From positions 62,001-126,000 of the forward strand of contig CAXXNZ010000013.1 of the NCBI GenBank assembly GCA_963676075.2: a DNA stretch of 64,000 nt, given 5' to 3'. Below the pieces are notes generated by a model. That model was not told the DNA's origin. It did not search any database and worked only from the letters and a program-made list of their open reading frames with translations. A program made the position numbers and the translations under genes. Source of the DNA: JAHJQZ01 sp963676075 (GTDB lineage: Bacteria > Pseudomonadota > Alphaproteobacteria > Rhizobiales > Devosiaceae). Each line of letters starts with the position of its first letter. Position 1 is the first letter of the stretch. Below are positions 7,599-18,142 of the stretch, piece by piece.

Positions 7599-9041
7599 TT
7601 ACGCTGCTTCCGCTGCCAGCTTCTGGGCCTTGGCCACGGCGTCATCAATGGTGCCGACCATGTAGAAGGCTGCTTCCGGCAGATGATCGTATTCACCGGC
7701 GCACAGGCCCTTGAAGCCGCGGATCGTTTCTTCGAGTTCGACAAAGATGCCGGGCGAGCCGGTAAACACTTCGGCGACGTGGAACGGCTGGCTCATGAAA
7801 CGCTCGATCTTGCGGGCGCGGGCCACGACCAGCTTGTCCTCTTCGGAAAGCTCGTCCATGCCGAGAATGGCGATGATGTCCTGCAAGGACTTGTAGCGCT
7901 GCAGGATCTCCTGGACCTCACGAGCCACTGCGTAATGCTCCTCGCCGACGACGGCCGGGTCGAGCAGACGCGAGGTCGAATCGAGCGGATCGACCGCCGG
8001 ATAGATGCCTTTTTCCGAAATGGCGCGGGAAAGCACCGTCTGGGCGTCGAGGTGGGCGAACGAGGCCGCCGGAGCCGGGTCGGTCAAATCGTCGGCCGGA
8101 ACGTAAATGGCCTGCACCGAAGTGATCGAACCCTTGTTGGTGGTGGTGATGCGCTCCTGCATCTGACCCATGTCGGTGGCGAGCGTCGGCTGATAGCCCA
8201 CGGCCGACGGAATGCGGCCCAGAAGCGCCGACATCTCGGAGCCAGCCTGGGTGAACCGGAAGATGTTGTCGATGAAGAACAGCACGTCCTGGCCCTGGTT
8301 GCGGAATTGCTCGGCAACGGTCAGACCGGAAAGCGCCACACGGGCACGGGCGCCGGGCGGCTCGTTCATCTGGCCGAACACCAGGGAACATTTGGAGCCT
8401 TCGGTCGACCCACCATTCTCCTTGGGATCCTTGTTCACGCCGGATTCGATCATCTCGTGATAAAGGTCGTTACCCTCGCGGGTACGCTCACCGACGCCAG
8501 CGAACACCGAGAAGCCGCCGTGGGCCTTGGCGACGTTGTTGATCAGTTCCTGGATGAGCACCGTCTTACCGACGCCGGCACCGCCGAACAGCCCGATCTT
8601 GCCGCCACGGGCATAAGGGGCGAGAAGGTCGACGACCTTGATGCCAGTGATAAGGATCTGGGCTTCAGGGCTTTGGTCGACGAATTCCGGGGCATCCTGG
8701 TGGATGGCGCGCCTGGTTTTGGTCTTGATCGGGCCGGCTTCGTCCACAGGCTCGCCGATGACGTTCATGATGCGCCCGAGCGTCTCGTCGCCGACCGGAA
8801 CCGAGATCGGCTCGTCGGTGTCGATCACCTCCTGGCCGCGCACCAGACCTTCGGTGGTGTCCATGGCGATGGTGCGAACCAGATTGTCCCCCAGATGCTG
8901 GGCGACTTCGAGCACCAGCCTGTGACCGTTGTTATCGGTCTCGAGCGCGTTCAGAATCGCCGGAAGATGCTCGTCGAACTCGACGTCAACGACAGCGCCG
9001 ATAACCTGAGCGACGCGACCAGCGAGTTTCTTCGTTGCCAT
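7599..9041 (-). CDS. atpD: F1 ATP synthase subunit beta
   Basis: Catalytic subunit of the F1 hexamer, 480 aa. The P-loop is GGAGVGKT, followed by the GERTREGNDLYHEM catalytic region (Glu of GERTRE) and the LATDMGQMQERITTT motif. The frame extends 26 codons upstream to 9119, but the ATG at 9041 (MATKKLAGRVAQVIG) matches the family start and has a purine-rich GAAGGGAAG upstream. Confidence 0.97.
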   Translation of the reverse strand: MATKKLAGRVAQVIGAVVDVEFDEHLPAILNALETDNNGHRLVLEVAQHLGDNLVRTIAMDTTEGLVRGQEVIDTDEPISVPVGDETLGRIMNVIGEPVDEAGPIKTKTRRAIHQDAPEFVDQSPEAQILITGIKVVDLLAPYARGGKIGLFGGAGVGKTVLIQELINNVAKAHGGFSVFAGVGERTREGNDLYHEMIESGVNKDPKENGGSTEGSKCSLVFGQMNEPPGARARVALSGLTVAEQFRNQGQDVLFFIDNIFRFTQAGSEMSALLGRIPSAVGYQPTLATDMGQMQERITTTNKGSITSVQAIYVPADDLTDPAPAASFAHLDAQTVLSRAISEKGIYPAVDPLDSTSRLLDPAVVGEEHYAVAREVQEILQRYKSLQDIIAILGMDELSEEDKLVVARARKIERFMSQPFHVAEVFTGSPGIFVELEETIRGFKGLCAGEYDHLPEAAFYMVGTIDDAVAKAQKLAAEAA

Positions 9042-9132
9042 TTTGCTTCCCTTCGTCCGTTCCGATGCGCCCGGGGCGCCAGACATGTCTGATGCCGGTC
9101 CCGCCGGCGTTTGGTTCAATTGGGTGCGCGAG

Positions 9133-9999
9133 CTACAGGGCTTCGGCGCCCGAAATAATTTCGATCAGTTCCTTGGTGATCTGAGCCTGACGCTGGCGGT
9201 TATAGCTCAGCGACAGCCGGTCGATCATATCACCGGCATTGCGTGTGGCGCTGTCCATGGCCGTCATCTTGGCGCCCATTTCGCCGGCGCCGTTTTCGAG
9301 AAGGGCCGAAAAGATCTGTACAGCGATATTGCGTGGCAGCAGATCCTTGAGGATCGCGGACTCTTCGGGCTCATATTCATAGGCCACCGGCTCTTCCGGG
9401 GCATCGAACTTCGCCGGAATGAGCTGCAGCGCCGTTGGAACCTGCGAGATCACCGATCTGAACTCGGAATAGAACAGGGTCGCCACGTCGAACTCACCGG
9501 CCTCGAAACGGGCGATGATGTTCTCGGAGATGGCCTGCGCGTTCTCGTAGCCGATCTTGCGAACTTCTCTCAGCGTAACCGTGTCAATGATGAGGTCGGG
9601 GAACAGGCGGCGAAGAATGTCGTGGCCCTTCTTCCCGATGGTGATGATCTTGACCGTCTTGCCTTCGGCAATCAGCTTGTTGGCATGATCGCGGGCCTTG
9701 CGGGCGATCGAGGAGTTGAAGCCGCCGCACAATCCGCGCTCGGCGGTGGCGACGACCAGCAGATGCGTCTCATCCTTGCCGGACCCGCTCAGAAGCTTCG
9801 GTGCGCCCTGTCGACCGACAAAGGCTGCGCCAAGGTTGGACAGAACTTCCGACATGCGGGCTGCATAAGGACGCGCCGCGGCAGCTGCCTCCTCGGCACG
9901 CCGAAGCTTGGCCGCGGCAACCATCTGCATGGCCTTGGTGATCTTCTGGGTCGATTTGACCGAGGCGATCCGGTTCTTGAGATCCTTCAAAGAGGGCAT
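9133..9999 (-). CDS. atpG: F1 ATP synthase subunit gamma
   Basis: Central stalk subunit, 288 aa, normal length. The N-terminal helix begins MPSLKDLKNRIASVKSTQKI and the C-terminal helix contains MTAMDSATRNAGDMIDRLSL, the paired coiled coil that turns inside the alpha/beta ring. It sits between atpA (32 bases upstream) and atpD (91 bases downstream of its stop). Confidence 0.96.
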   Translation of the reverse strand: MPSLKDLKNRIASVKSTQKITKAMQMVAAAKLRRAEEAAAAARPYAARMSEVLSNLGAAFVGRQGAPKLLSGSGKDETHLLVVATAERGLCGGFNSSIARKARDHANKLIAEGKTVKIITIGKKGHDILRRLFPDLIIDTVTLREVRKIGYENAQAISENIIARFEAGEFDVATLFYSEFRSVISQVPTALQLIPAKFDAPEEPVAYEYEPEESAILKDLLPRNIAVQIFSALLENGAGEMGAKMTAMDSATRNAGDMIDRLSLSYNRQRQAQITKELIEIISGAEAL

Positions 10000-10031
10000 T
10001 GCGCCATCCCGTTGCTAGAAAAGGTGCCGGC

Positions 10032-11560
<1,529 letters not shown>

Positions 11561-11561
<1 letters not shown>

Positions 11562-12121
11562 TAGCCGACCTCTTTCATTGCGATTTTCATCGCCGACAGT
11601 TTGGTTCTCAGAGAAGAATCGATCATCCGCGAGCCGACCTTGACGACAAGGCCGCCAATCAGATCGGGATCAACGCGGGTTTGAAGCGTCATGGTCTTGC
11701 CGACCTCGCCTTTGAGCTTGTCGGACAGCGATTTCAGCTGTGCCTTGGACAGCGGTGCCGCCGAGGTGACCTCGGCTGTGGCTTCGCCGCGCCCTTCGGC
11801 GCACAGCTGCTTGAACAGGGAAATCATCTGGGGCAGGGCATAAAGCCGCCCGTGGCGCGCCACGGTCTTGACGAACTTGGCGACCTGTTCCTGAGCGCCG
11901 GCCTTGTCGAGGATTGTCTCGATGACCGGAATTTTATGCTCGTGGGTGATGGTCGGTGAGCGCAGGAAGCGCGTGAAGTCCGCACTTTCGTCGATCAGCG
12001 CATTGAGCTCATCAAGTCCGGTTTCGACCTTGTCGAGTACCTTGCCCTCGCTCGCCACTTCGAACAGCGCCGAAGCGTAAGGCCGGGCGATTTGCATGAC
12101 GACTGAATTCGCAGCGCTCAC
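11561..12121 (-). CDS. atpH: F1 ATP synthase subunit delta
   Basis: Peripheral stalk subunit joining F1 to the b subunits, 186 aa. Family features are the N-terminal ARPYASALFEVA block and the C-terminal VDPDLIGGLVVKVGSRMIDSSL motif. It is the first gene of atpHAGDC; the F0 genes are not in the window, as usual in Hyphomicrobiales, where they form a separate operon. Confidence 0.95.
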
Positions 12122-12305
12122 GTTCGCGGTCCCCGCATGCTAAGAAGTCCTACTCGGCCCGCGCCCTCTTTCGTGACGTTATCGGGTCGGGCATGGACTT
12201 TGCCCAATCTGGTGGAATGGCCATCTTGGCCGCCCCGAAATCGGGCCGTCACTAACACAGGCTCTATGCCGGCTGCAAGCGCCAGAAACGCGAATCTCGC
12301 GCCAT

Positions 12306-12321
12306 TTGCATGCCCATGCAA
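12306..12321. promoter_or_regulatory. Palindrome TTGCAT-N4-ATGCAA upstream of the F1 ATP synthase operon
   Basis: A 16-base palindrome with perfect 7-base arms, TTGCATG-CC-CATGCAA, lies 185 bases before the atpH start in the priA-atpH intergenic region. The same TTGCAT-N4-ATGCA pattern occurs upstream of mdh (30153-30168) and sdhC (37460-37475). A GCGCCA block sits directly beside it, resembling the TGCGNCA block beside the other two sites. I infer an operator for a shared regulator. Confidence 0.5.
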
Positions 12322-12411
12322 GCTTCTCGCATGCCGGGCGTTTTTCATGGCAATGCTACAAGCTGTCGCACGGAGCAGCAAACCGGTGAGAATCCGGGTG
12401 CTCGCCAGTCT

Positions 12412-14598
12412 TCAGTAGAAGCTTTGCGGGTCGATGTCGACCTGGATCCGCAGATTGCCCTTCGGCCGCTCGGCGTTGGCCAGCCAGAACCGGACATAGG
12501 CGGACAAGTCGAAATCCTTCGGCGTTTGCGCCAGCAGCCGGACGCGATGGCGTCCGCGCACCATGGCGACGGGCGCATCGGCAGGTCCAAAGAGCTTCAA
12601 GCCTTCGGCCATCGGCGCGGCCGAGAGGATCCGCTTGGCAAAACCGAACGTCTCGGTGTGGTCGTTGCCCGAGATGATCAGCGCCGCCAGCCGCCCGAAA
12701 GGCGGCAATTGCCCCTGTTCGCGCGTCACCATCTCATGGGCGTAAAAGGCCTCGCGGTCGCCTTTGACCATGGCGGCAATCACCGGATGAGTCGGGTGAT
12801 AGGTCTGAAGGAAGGCCCGCCCCGCCCGCGCCGCCCGCCCGGCTCGTCCGGTCACCTGGGTGAGGAGCTGGAAGGTTTTTTCGGCAGCGCGCGGATCGCC
12901 GTGATTGAGCCCGAGATCGGCATCGAGCACGCCGACCACGGTGAGCTTTTCGAAATGATGGCCCTTAGCCACCAGCTGCGTGCCGATGATCAGGTCGTGC
13001 TCACCGCGCTCGATCTCCACGAAGCGCTCGCGCAACTGGGTGTTCGATCCCATGTCTGAGCTGAGGATGACCCGGCGCGCCTCCGGGAAGCGTTTTGCCG
13101 CCTCTTCGGCGACGCGCTCGATGCCCGGGCCAATCGGCACCAGACTGTCCTCGGCGCCACATTTGCCGCAGCTTGTCGGGACCTTCATCTCGAAGCCGCA
13201 ATGGTGGCACATCAACACACCACGAAAGCGGTGTTCGACCAGCCATGAGGTGCAATCCGGACACTGGTACTGGTGCCCGCACGACCGGCACAGCGTCAGC
13301 GGCGCATAGCCGCGCCGATTGAGAAACAACAGCGCCTGTTCACCCTTGTCGAGGGCCGAGAAGATTTCGCGGGCAAGGCGCGGTGCGATCCACTCGCCCT
13401 TGTCCGGCCCCTCCTCGCGCATGTCGAGGGCGGTGACGTCGGGCATGCTTGCCTCGGCGAATCGGGCTTCGAGGCGGATATGGGCATATTTGCCGGTGTT
13501 GGCGTTGTGCCGGCTTTCGACCGAAGGCGTTGCCGAACTGAGGATGGCCTTGGCGCCGGCAAGCGAGGCGCGCACCACCGCCATGTCGCGAGCGTGGTAA
13601 TTGACGCCGTCGGACTGCTTGAAGGCGCCGTCATGCTCTTCGTCGAGAACAATCAGGCCCAACTCGTGGAAGGGCAGGAACAGCGCCGACCGCGCCCCGA
13701 CCACGGCACGGACCTGGCCATTCATCACCCCGCGCCAGACGCGGTTGCGCTGCACAGGCGTCATGTCGGAATGCCATTCCGCCGGCTTGACACCAAAGCG
13801 TTTCTCGAAACGCTGCAGGAAGGTCGATGTCAGTGCGATTTCGGGGAGAAGAACCAGCGACTGGCGCCCGGCGCGCAGCGTGTCGGCCACGGCTTCGAAA
13901 AAGATTTCGGTCTTGCCCGAACCCGTGACGCCGTCGAGCAGTGCCACGCCGAACCCTTCGGGCATGGCACGAAATGCGGCATGCGCCGCTGCTTGTTCCG
14001 CACTGAGCGTTGGCGGGGCGTGATCGGGATCGGGTGTACCGACAATGGGCGGCGCTGGCAGTTCGACCTGTTCGAGCGTGCCTTGCTTGACGAGACCGTC
14101 GATCACCGAGGCCGATACCCCGCTCGCCTCGACCAGCGCCGATTTTGCCCAGGCCATGCCGTCCATGGCGGTTTCGATCACCCGCTCTCGGGCCGAGGTC
14201 ATGCGTTCGGGATCGGAACCGGTGTAGCGATAGGCGACGATCGGCTTTTCCGACTCGAAGGCCTCGGGCGCCCGCAAGACGCCGCGCAGCACCATCCCGG
14301 GCGCCGCCAGCGTATAGCGTGCCACCCAGTCGACAAGCTTCAGCAGCTCCTCCGAAAGCGGCGGCGTGTCGTAGACATGGGCGATGTCCTTGAGTCGGTT
14401 GTGCGCCACCATGTCCTTGGGCGGTCCCCAGACGACGCCAAGCGTCGGACGGGGTCCAAGCGGCACGACGACGATCGAGCCTCGCTCCACCGACATGCCC
14501 TCTGGCACGCGGTAGGAATAGGGGCCTTCGACGGCGACCCCGACCATGACGGCAACGATGTCACCGGCAGCAAAGCCGGCTGGGTCCTCGTGTGACAT
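12412..14598 (-). CDS. priA: Primosomal protein N', replication restart helicase
   Basis: 3'-5' DNA helicase that recognises stalled forks and reloads the replicative helicase. It is 728 aa, normal length. Walker A is GVTGSGKTE, the DEAH-like box is DEEH, and motif VI includes QVTGRAGRA. The zinc-binding cysteines are visible as CRSCGHQYQCPDC and CHHCGF...CGKCG. It sits divergent from atpH's control region and near xerC, a neighbourhood common in rhizobial relatives. Confidence 0.96.
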   Translation of the reverse strand: MSHEDPAGFAAGDIVAVMVGVAVEGPYSYRVPEGMSVERGSIVVVPLGPRPTLGVVWGPPKDMVAHNRLKDIAHVYDTPPLSEELLKLVDWVARYTLAAPGMVLRGVLRAPEAFESEKPIVAYRYTGSDPERMTSARERVIETAMDGMAWAKSALVEASGVSASVIDGLVKQGTLEQVELPAPPIVGTPDPDHAPPTLSAEQAAAHAAFRAMPEGFGVALLDGVTGSGKTEIFFEAVADTLRAGRQSLVLLPEIALTSTFLQRFEKRFGVKPAEWHSDMTPVQRNRVWRGVMNGQVRAVVGARSALFLPFHELGLIVLDEEHDGAFKQSDGVNYHARDMAVVRASLAGAKAILSSATPSVESRHNANTGKYAHIRLEARFAEASMPDVTALDMREEGPDKGEWIAPRLAREIFSALDKGEQALLFLNRRGYAPLTLCRSCGHQYQCPDCTSWLVEHRFRGVLMCHHCGFEMKVPTSCGKCGAEDSLVPIGPGIERVAEEAAKRFPEARRVILSSDMGSNTQLRERFVEIERGEHDLIIGTQLVAKGHHFEKLTVVGVLDADLGLNHGDPRAAEKTFQLLTQVTGRAGRAARAGRAFLQTYHPTHPVIAAMVKGDREAFYAHEMVTREQGQLPPFGRLAALIISGNDHTETFGFAKRILSAAPMAEGLKLFGPADAPVAMVRGRHRVRLLAQTPKDFDLSAYVRFWLANAERPKGNLRIQVDIDPQSFY

Positions 14599-14654
14599 GT
14601 TCGTGCCTTATTGCCTTTCGGCCTGGGAGTCAGCGGCAAATTTAGGTTCTGTAT

Positions 14655-15137
14655 TCACTGCGCCGTCCTGGTTTCGCAGTGCTCAAGTTCGGCCTCTTGC
14701 GGAGGTTCGAACAGGGCAATCCATTCCGTGAGAGATTCGGCGGTGAAAGTGAACTTGTCGTCGGGTGCATCGGCGATCCGTTCCAGCCGCCGCCTCTCCA
14801 GCACGGCAGGCGTTGCCGCAGCGTAATACGTCGCGCTGTCCGCGCCGAGCCGATGCGCAAAAAGGCGCAATTCATCGCGTTCCTTGTGCGACCAAAAGCC
14901 GAAATCGAGGATCACGTCGATACCGCGCTGCAACAGTTGTTCAGCGAGATCGAGCATTATCGCCTCAACAGCGTCATGCAGACGATCGTGGTCGGGCAGA
15001 TAGGTGTCATTGCCGCGAAGCCGAGTCTGCCACTCGTCCGGCGTCAGGCGGATAGCGCATGTCCGGTCGGCAATCTGACATGCCCAGGTGGTCTTTCCCG
15101 AACCCGGGAGTCCGACCATGAGGTGCAAGACTGTCAT
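14655..15137 (-). CDS. P-loop AAA-type ATPase/kinase, small zeta-toxin/Shikimate-kinase-like
   Basis: A 160-aa soluble protein beginning MTVLHLMVGLPGSGKTTWA, with a Walker A right at the N-terminus (GLPGSGKTT), then IRLTPDEW and a middle DVILDFGFWSHKERDE segment typical of the AAA_33 family of small nucleotide- or sugar-phosphorylating enzymes. I chose the ATG at 15137 because the P-loop should lie near the start; the frame upstream is basic and unlike the family. The substrate is unknown. No antitoxin-like gene is adjacent, so a toxin role is not supported. Confidence 0.72.
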   Translation of the reverse strand: MTVLHLMVGLPGSGKTTWACQIADRTCAIRLTPDEWQTRLRGNDTYLPDHDRLHDAVEAIMLDLAEQLLQRGIDVILDFGFWSHKERDELRLFAHRLGADSATYYAAATPAVLERRRLERIADAPDDKFTFTAESLTEWIALFEPPQEAELEHCETRTAQ

Positions 15138-15337
15138 CGCATTCCGTTGCGGTTGGCTTCTCGTTCGTTGTCGCCGAACTTTGATCCAATCGAGCCGATT
15201 CGGCAAAGCGTGACGATGGTGTTGCGATTATTCGAGTAATCCGGATCGCGATGGTTTGCGTATGACCAATAAAGGTTGAGACTGGGCCTGCTCAAAGACA
15301 CTTTGCCAAGCGCTTTGTGTTCGTGAGGCCAAGAGCG

Positions 15338-15859
15338 ATGTGGAGATCAAAGGTGCAGCCCGGCGATACCGTCACCGTCAATGACACGATGCAATCAGGC
15401 TACTCCTATCGGCTCGATGCGCCGATGGGCGAGGATTTCGATCCGCGCTTCACACCGGCGCTGACCCCGCCGGACATGCTGAAGATGGGCGTGTTCGAGG
15501 GCAAATACATCAACGATTGCCGCGATGAGTTCCCGGACGACTGGTACGCCGATGCGCGTCTGTCGGATCGCCCGGACGAATCCGTCAACTGCTTCGGCAT
15601 CAAAAGCCGGCAGCCACTCTCGATCTGGCGCGAAAAGGGCTGGATTTACGGTCCGGACCCGCGCGGCTGGTTCCAGTGGTATTGCCGCTACTACATGGGT
15701 CGCCGCCTTTCAGAGATCGATCAGCGCCAGATCGGCCGCTGGCGCAATTTTGCCCGCCATGCCGGCCAGATTCGGGCCAATTGCGAGCCACACGACTTGT
15801 CGTGTCGTCCCCGCCAGCGCCAGGCGTTGCTACAATGGGCCTATGATCCGTTCATTTGA
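15338..15859 (+). CDS. Conserved hypothetical protein, Trp- and Arg-rich
   Basis: A soluble protein of 173 aa from the ATG at 15338; a GTG at 15317 is also possible. It is rich in Asp, Trp and Tyr and has notable blocks GVFEGKYINDCRDEFPDDWY, WREKGWIYGPDPRGWFQWYC and RWRNFARHAGQI. I recognise the composition from widespread hypothetical proteins of bacteria and fungi but know no function. There is no signal peptide or membrane segment. It precedes xerC on the same strand by 52 bases. Confidence 0.65.
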   Translation: MWRSKVQPGDTVTVNDTMQSGYSYRLDAPMGEDFDPRFTPALTPPDMLKMGVFEGKYINDCRDEFPDDWYADARLSDRPDESVNCFGIKSRQPLSIWREKGWIYGPDPRGWFQWYCRYYMGRRLSEIDQRQIGRWRNFARHAGQIRANCEPHDLSCRPRQRQALLQWAYDPFI

Positions 15860-15911
15860 GAGGTCCGGATTATTCGCCAAAGCTTAAGGTGAACCGGACG
15901 ATAATCGCGTC

Positions 15912-16841
15912 ATGACCGACGCCGCCTTCGCCATTGCCGAAACCCTCAAGCCGCATGTCGCGGCCTGGCTTTCGCACCTCAAGTCGGCGCGGCGGCTATC
16001 GCCGAAAACGCTTGATGCCTATGCGCGCGACCTCAACGCCCTGTTCTCGTTTCTGGGCGACCATCTCGGCGGACCGGTAACGCTCAAGGCGTTGGCCGAG
16101 CTGCGTGCGTCCGATTTCCGCGCCTTCATGGCCAGCCGCCGGCAAGAGGGGATCGGCGCCCGGACGCTTTCCCGCGAGCTCTCGGCCTTCCGCAATTTCT
16201 TTGCCTTCCTTGAGCGCGAGGGGCTGTGCGCCAACGAGGCGCTGTCGGTCATCCGTGGCCCGAAGCTGCCGAAATCCCTGCCCAAACCGCTGACGCCGGT
16301 GCAGGCGCGTGAGACTCTTGCGCTGACCGACGAGATGGAAGATTCCCCCTGGATTGCCGCCCGCGACACTGCGGTTTTGACGCTATGCTATGGCGCAGGC
16401 CTGCGTATTTCCGAAGCGCTCGGCCTCAGTCGCGCCGATCTTGACGGCGAGACGGCGCGGGTGACGGGTAAAGGCGGCAAGACGCGGCTGGTGCCGTTGA
16501 TCGCCCCGGCGCGGCAGGCGATTGCCGATTATCTCGATAAGTGCCCGTTCGCCGTCTCGGCCACTGAGCCGATGTTCCGTGGCGCGCGGGGCGGGGTGCT
16601 GTCGCCACGTCTCATCCAGAAGCGCGTCGAACACTTGCGCGCCGCGCTCAGTCTGGCAGCCTCGGCGACCCCGCATGCCTTGCGGCACTCGTTTGCCACC
16701 CATTTGCTCGGGCGCGGCGGCGACCTCAGAACCATCCAGGAACTGCTCGGACACGCCTCGCTGTCGAGCACGCAGATCTATACCCGCATCGACACCGATC
16801 ACCTGATGGACGTCTACCGCAAGGCGCATCCCAGAGCCTAG
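15912..16841 (+). CDS. xerC: Tyrosine recombinase XerC
   Basis: Site-specific recombinase that, with XerD, resolves chromosome dimers at dif. It is 309 aa, with an N-terminal SAM-like core-binding domain (about 1-115) and a C-terminal catalytic domain. Catalytic residues are visible: Arg165 (GAGLRISEA), Lys187 (TGKGGK), His255 and Arg258 (PHALRHSFATH), His281 (LLGHASL) and Tyr290 (TQIYTRI). XerC rather than XerD is inferred from its position beside priA and from the N-terminal sequence. Confidence 0.93.
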   Translation: MTDAAFAIAETLKPHVAAWLSHLKSARRLSPKTLDAYARDLNALFSFLGDHLGGPVTLKALAELRASDFRAFMASRRQEGIGARTLSRELSAFRNFFAFLEREGLCANEALSVIRGPKLPKSLPKPLTPVQARETLALTDEMEDSPWIAARDTAVLTLCYGAGLRISEALGLSRADLDGETARVTGKGGKTRLVPLIAPARQAIADYLDKCPFAVSATEPMFRGARGGVLSPRLIQKRVEHLRAALSLAASATPHALRHSFATHLLGRGGDLRTIQELLGHASLSSTQIYTRIDTDHLMDVYRKAHPRA

Positions 16842-16882
16842 GGACGGACGGCGGCAGGCAAAGCGTACCGTTTGCGACAGGA

Positions 16883-16912
16883 TTGACTTGCAGGCGTCAC
16901 GTTGCCCCTGTA
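16883..16912 (+). promoter_or_regulatory. Possible promoter of the EamA exporter leader
   Basis: A good -35 hexamer, TTGACT at 16883-16888, is followed 18 bases later by CCTGTA, a weak -10. Transcription from here would begin just before the leader ORF at 16924. The call rests mostly on the -35 element and on the leader structures downstream. Confidence 0.35.
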
Positions 16913-16923
16913 GCCAGAGTCCC

Positions 16924-16992
16924 ATGCACAAACTGGTTCTCAGCACGCTTATTAGTTGGCTCGGCCTTATCGGCCGGGGCGGAGGCGTGTGA
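16924..16992 (+). CDS. Leader peptide of a candidate attenuator, Leu/Ile/Val-rich
   Basis: A 22-codon ORF beginning MHKLVLSTLISWLGLIG and ending at TGA 16990-16992. It has five Leu, two Ile and two Val codons, the pattern of a branched-chain amino acid leader peptide. Its last third overlaps GGCCGG (16972-16977), which can pair with CCGGCC (17011-17016) downstream. It has no strong ribosome binding site, which is the weakest part of the case. It lies 92 bases before the EamA exporter gene. Confidence 0.5.
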   Translation: MHKLVLSTLISWLGLIGRGGGV

Positions 16993-17010
16993 GTTATTGA
17001 ATGCATGCAA

Positions 17011-17061
17011 CCGGCCCTGTCGTAAGGACAAGGGTGCGGTTGCCGATCCCTTGTCTCTTTT
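17011..17061 (+). terminator. Attenuator: mutually exclusive antiterminator and terminator hairpins
   Basis: The block GACAAGGG (17027-17034) can pair perfectly with CCCTTGTC (17048-17055); an inner CGG/CCG stem forms too, and TCTTTT follows, an intrinsic terminator. The same block can pair instead with CCCTGTC (17015-17021), with one bulged A, which would prevent the terminator. The terminator ends only 23 bases before the EamA start codon, leaving no room for another promoter, so the gene must be read through it. Confidence 0.6.
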
Positions 17062-17083
17062 GGGCCAATTTTCAGGGATCGAT

Positions 17084-18031
17084 ATGACTGACCAGCCGAT
17101 AACACCACCCGCCGCCGATCGCATCGATTATACCGGCTATGGCCTCGCCATTGCCGGGGCGGCATTGTTTTCGACCAAGGGCATTTTCATCAAGCTCGCT
17201 TACACCACCGGCATTGGCGCCGAGACGGTGCTGGCGCTGAGAATGATCGTTGCCGTGCCCGTCTATCTCGTCATTCTCGCGACGCTGCTCGGACGCGAAC
17301 CCGAGCTCAGAAAAAGCCTTAACTGGCGGACCCTCATCGGCGCCGCTCTTGTCGGCGTGCTCGGCTATTACGTCGCCAGCTATCTCGATTTTCTCGGCCT
17401 TGCCTACATTTCGGCCCAGCTTGAACGCCTGGTGCTGTTCACCTATCCGTTCTTCTCGGTCGTGCTCGGGGCGCTGTTCTTCGCCGACCGATTCACCTGG
17501 CGCATCCTGCCCGGGCTGGCGCTGTCCTATCTCGGGCTCGGGGTGATCTTCGGCTGGAACCTTGCCGTCAACCCGGACGGACTCGTCACGGGCACGGCGC
17601 TGGTCCTCGCCTCGGCCCTGGCCTTTGCCCTCTACCAGCACCTTGCCAAACGCGAGATGGCGGCGATCGGCTCGCGGCTGTTCACCTGCATTGCCATGAT
17701 CGCTGCCGGGCTGGTCGGTATTTCGCACAATACCATCCAGCATGGCGTCGGGCTTTATTTCGAGTTGTCGCCGGCGGTCTGGGGCTACGGGCTGGCGCTC
17801 GGCATTCTCGGTACGGTGGTGCCGTCTTTCCTGATGAACGGCGCCATCGGCCGCATCGGCGCCCGCGCCACTTCCTCGACCGGCGCCTGGGGTCCGGTGA
17901 TGACCATCGCCCTGGCCGTGATGGTCCTCGGGGAAGCCTTCACCATCTGGCATGCGCTCGGTACGGCGCTCGTCATCGGAGGCTCGGTCTGGTTTGCAAG
18001 AAGCGAACGCCGGGCGAAGGCTATGGCATGA
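17084..18031 (+). CDS. EamA/DMT-family inner-membrane transporter
   Basis: A 315-aa protein with ten membrane segments in two EamA repeats; the family exports amino acids and other metabolites. I chose the ATG at 17084 (MTDQPITPPAADRIDYTG) with AGGGA about 9 bases upstream. The frame stays open to 16883, but that stretch is Cys- and Arg-rich and contains the leader and terminator. The control region suggests expression depends on translation of a Leu/Ile/Val-rich leader, so the substrate may be related to branched-chain amino acids (inference). Confidence 0.86.
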   Translation: MTDQPITPPAADRIDYTGYGLAIAGAALFSTKGIFIKLAYTTGIGAETVLALRMIVAVPVYLVILATLLGREPELRKSLNWRTLIGAALVGVLGYYVASYLDFLGLAYISAQLERLVLFTYPFFSVVLGALFFADRFTWRILPGLALSYLGLGVIFGWNLAVNPDGLVTGTALVLASALAFALYQHLAKREMAAIGSRLFTCIAMIAAGLVGISHNTIQHGVGLYFELSPAVWGYGLALGILGTVVPSFLMNGAIGRIGARATSSTGAWGPVMTIALAVMVLGEAFTIWHALGTALVIGGSVWFARSERRAKAMA

Positions 18032-18033
18032 GG

Positions 18034-18139
18034 CTAGAGCATTTCCAGGTGAAGTGGATACCGGTTCATCGTCCGGAAATGCGATAAAACAAGGATTTTG
18101 GGCTCTTCAGTGTTTCCGTGAAACACTGAAGAGCTCTAG
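18034..18139. repeat. Intergenic palindromic repeat, copy 1
   Basis: A 106-base element bounded by CTAGAGC and its inverse GCTCTAG. Inside are a GCATTTCC...GGAAATGC hairpin (18039-18082) and a 15-base perfect stem, GCTCTTCAGTGTTTC with loop CGT (18102-18134). It begins 3 bases after the EamA stop and ends 3 bases before the VOC gene stop. A second copy lies at 18542-18646. Confidence 0.85.
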
Positions 18140-18142
18140 ATG

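Noticed and set aside
12340..12420. Possible riboswitch-like fold before priA and atpH
   Set aside because: No conserved riboswitch core could be recognised, and the short stems are common at this GC content.
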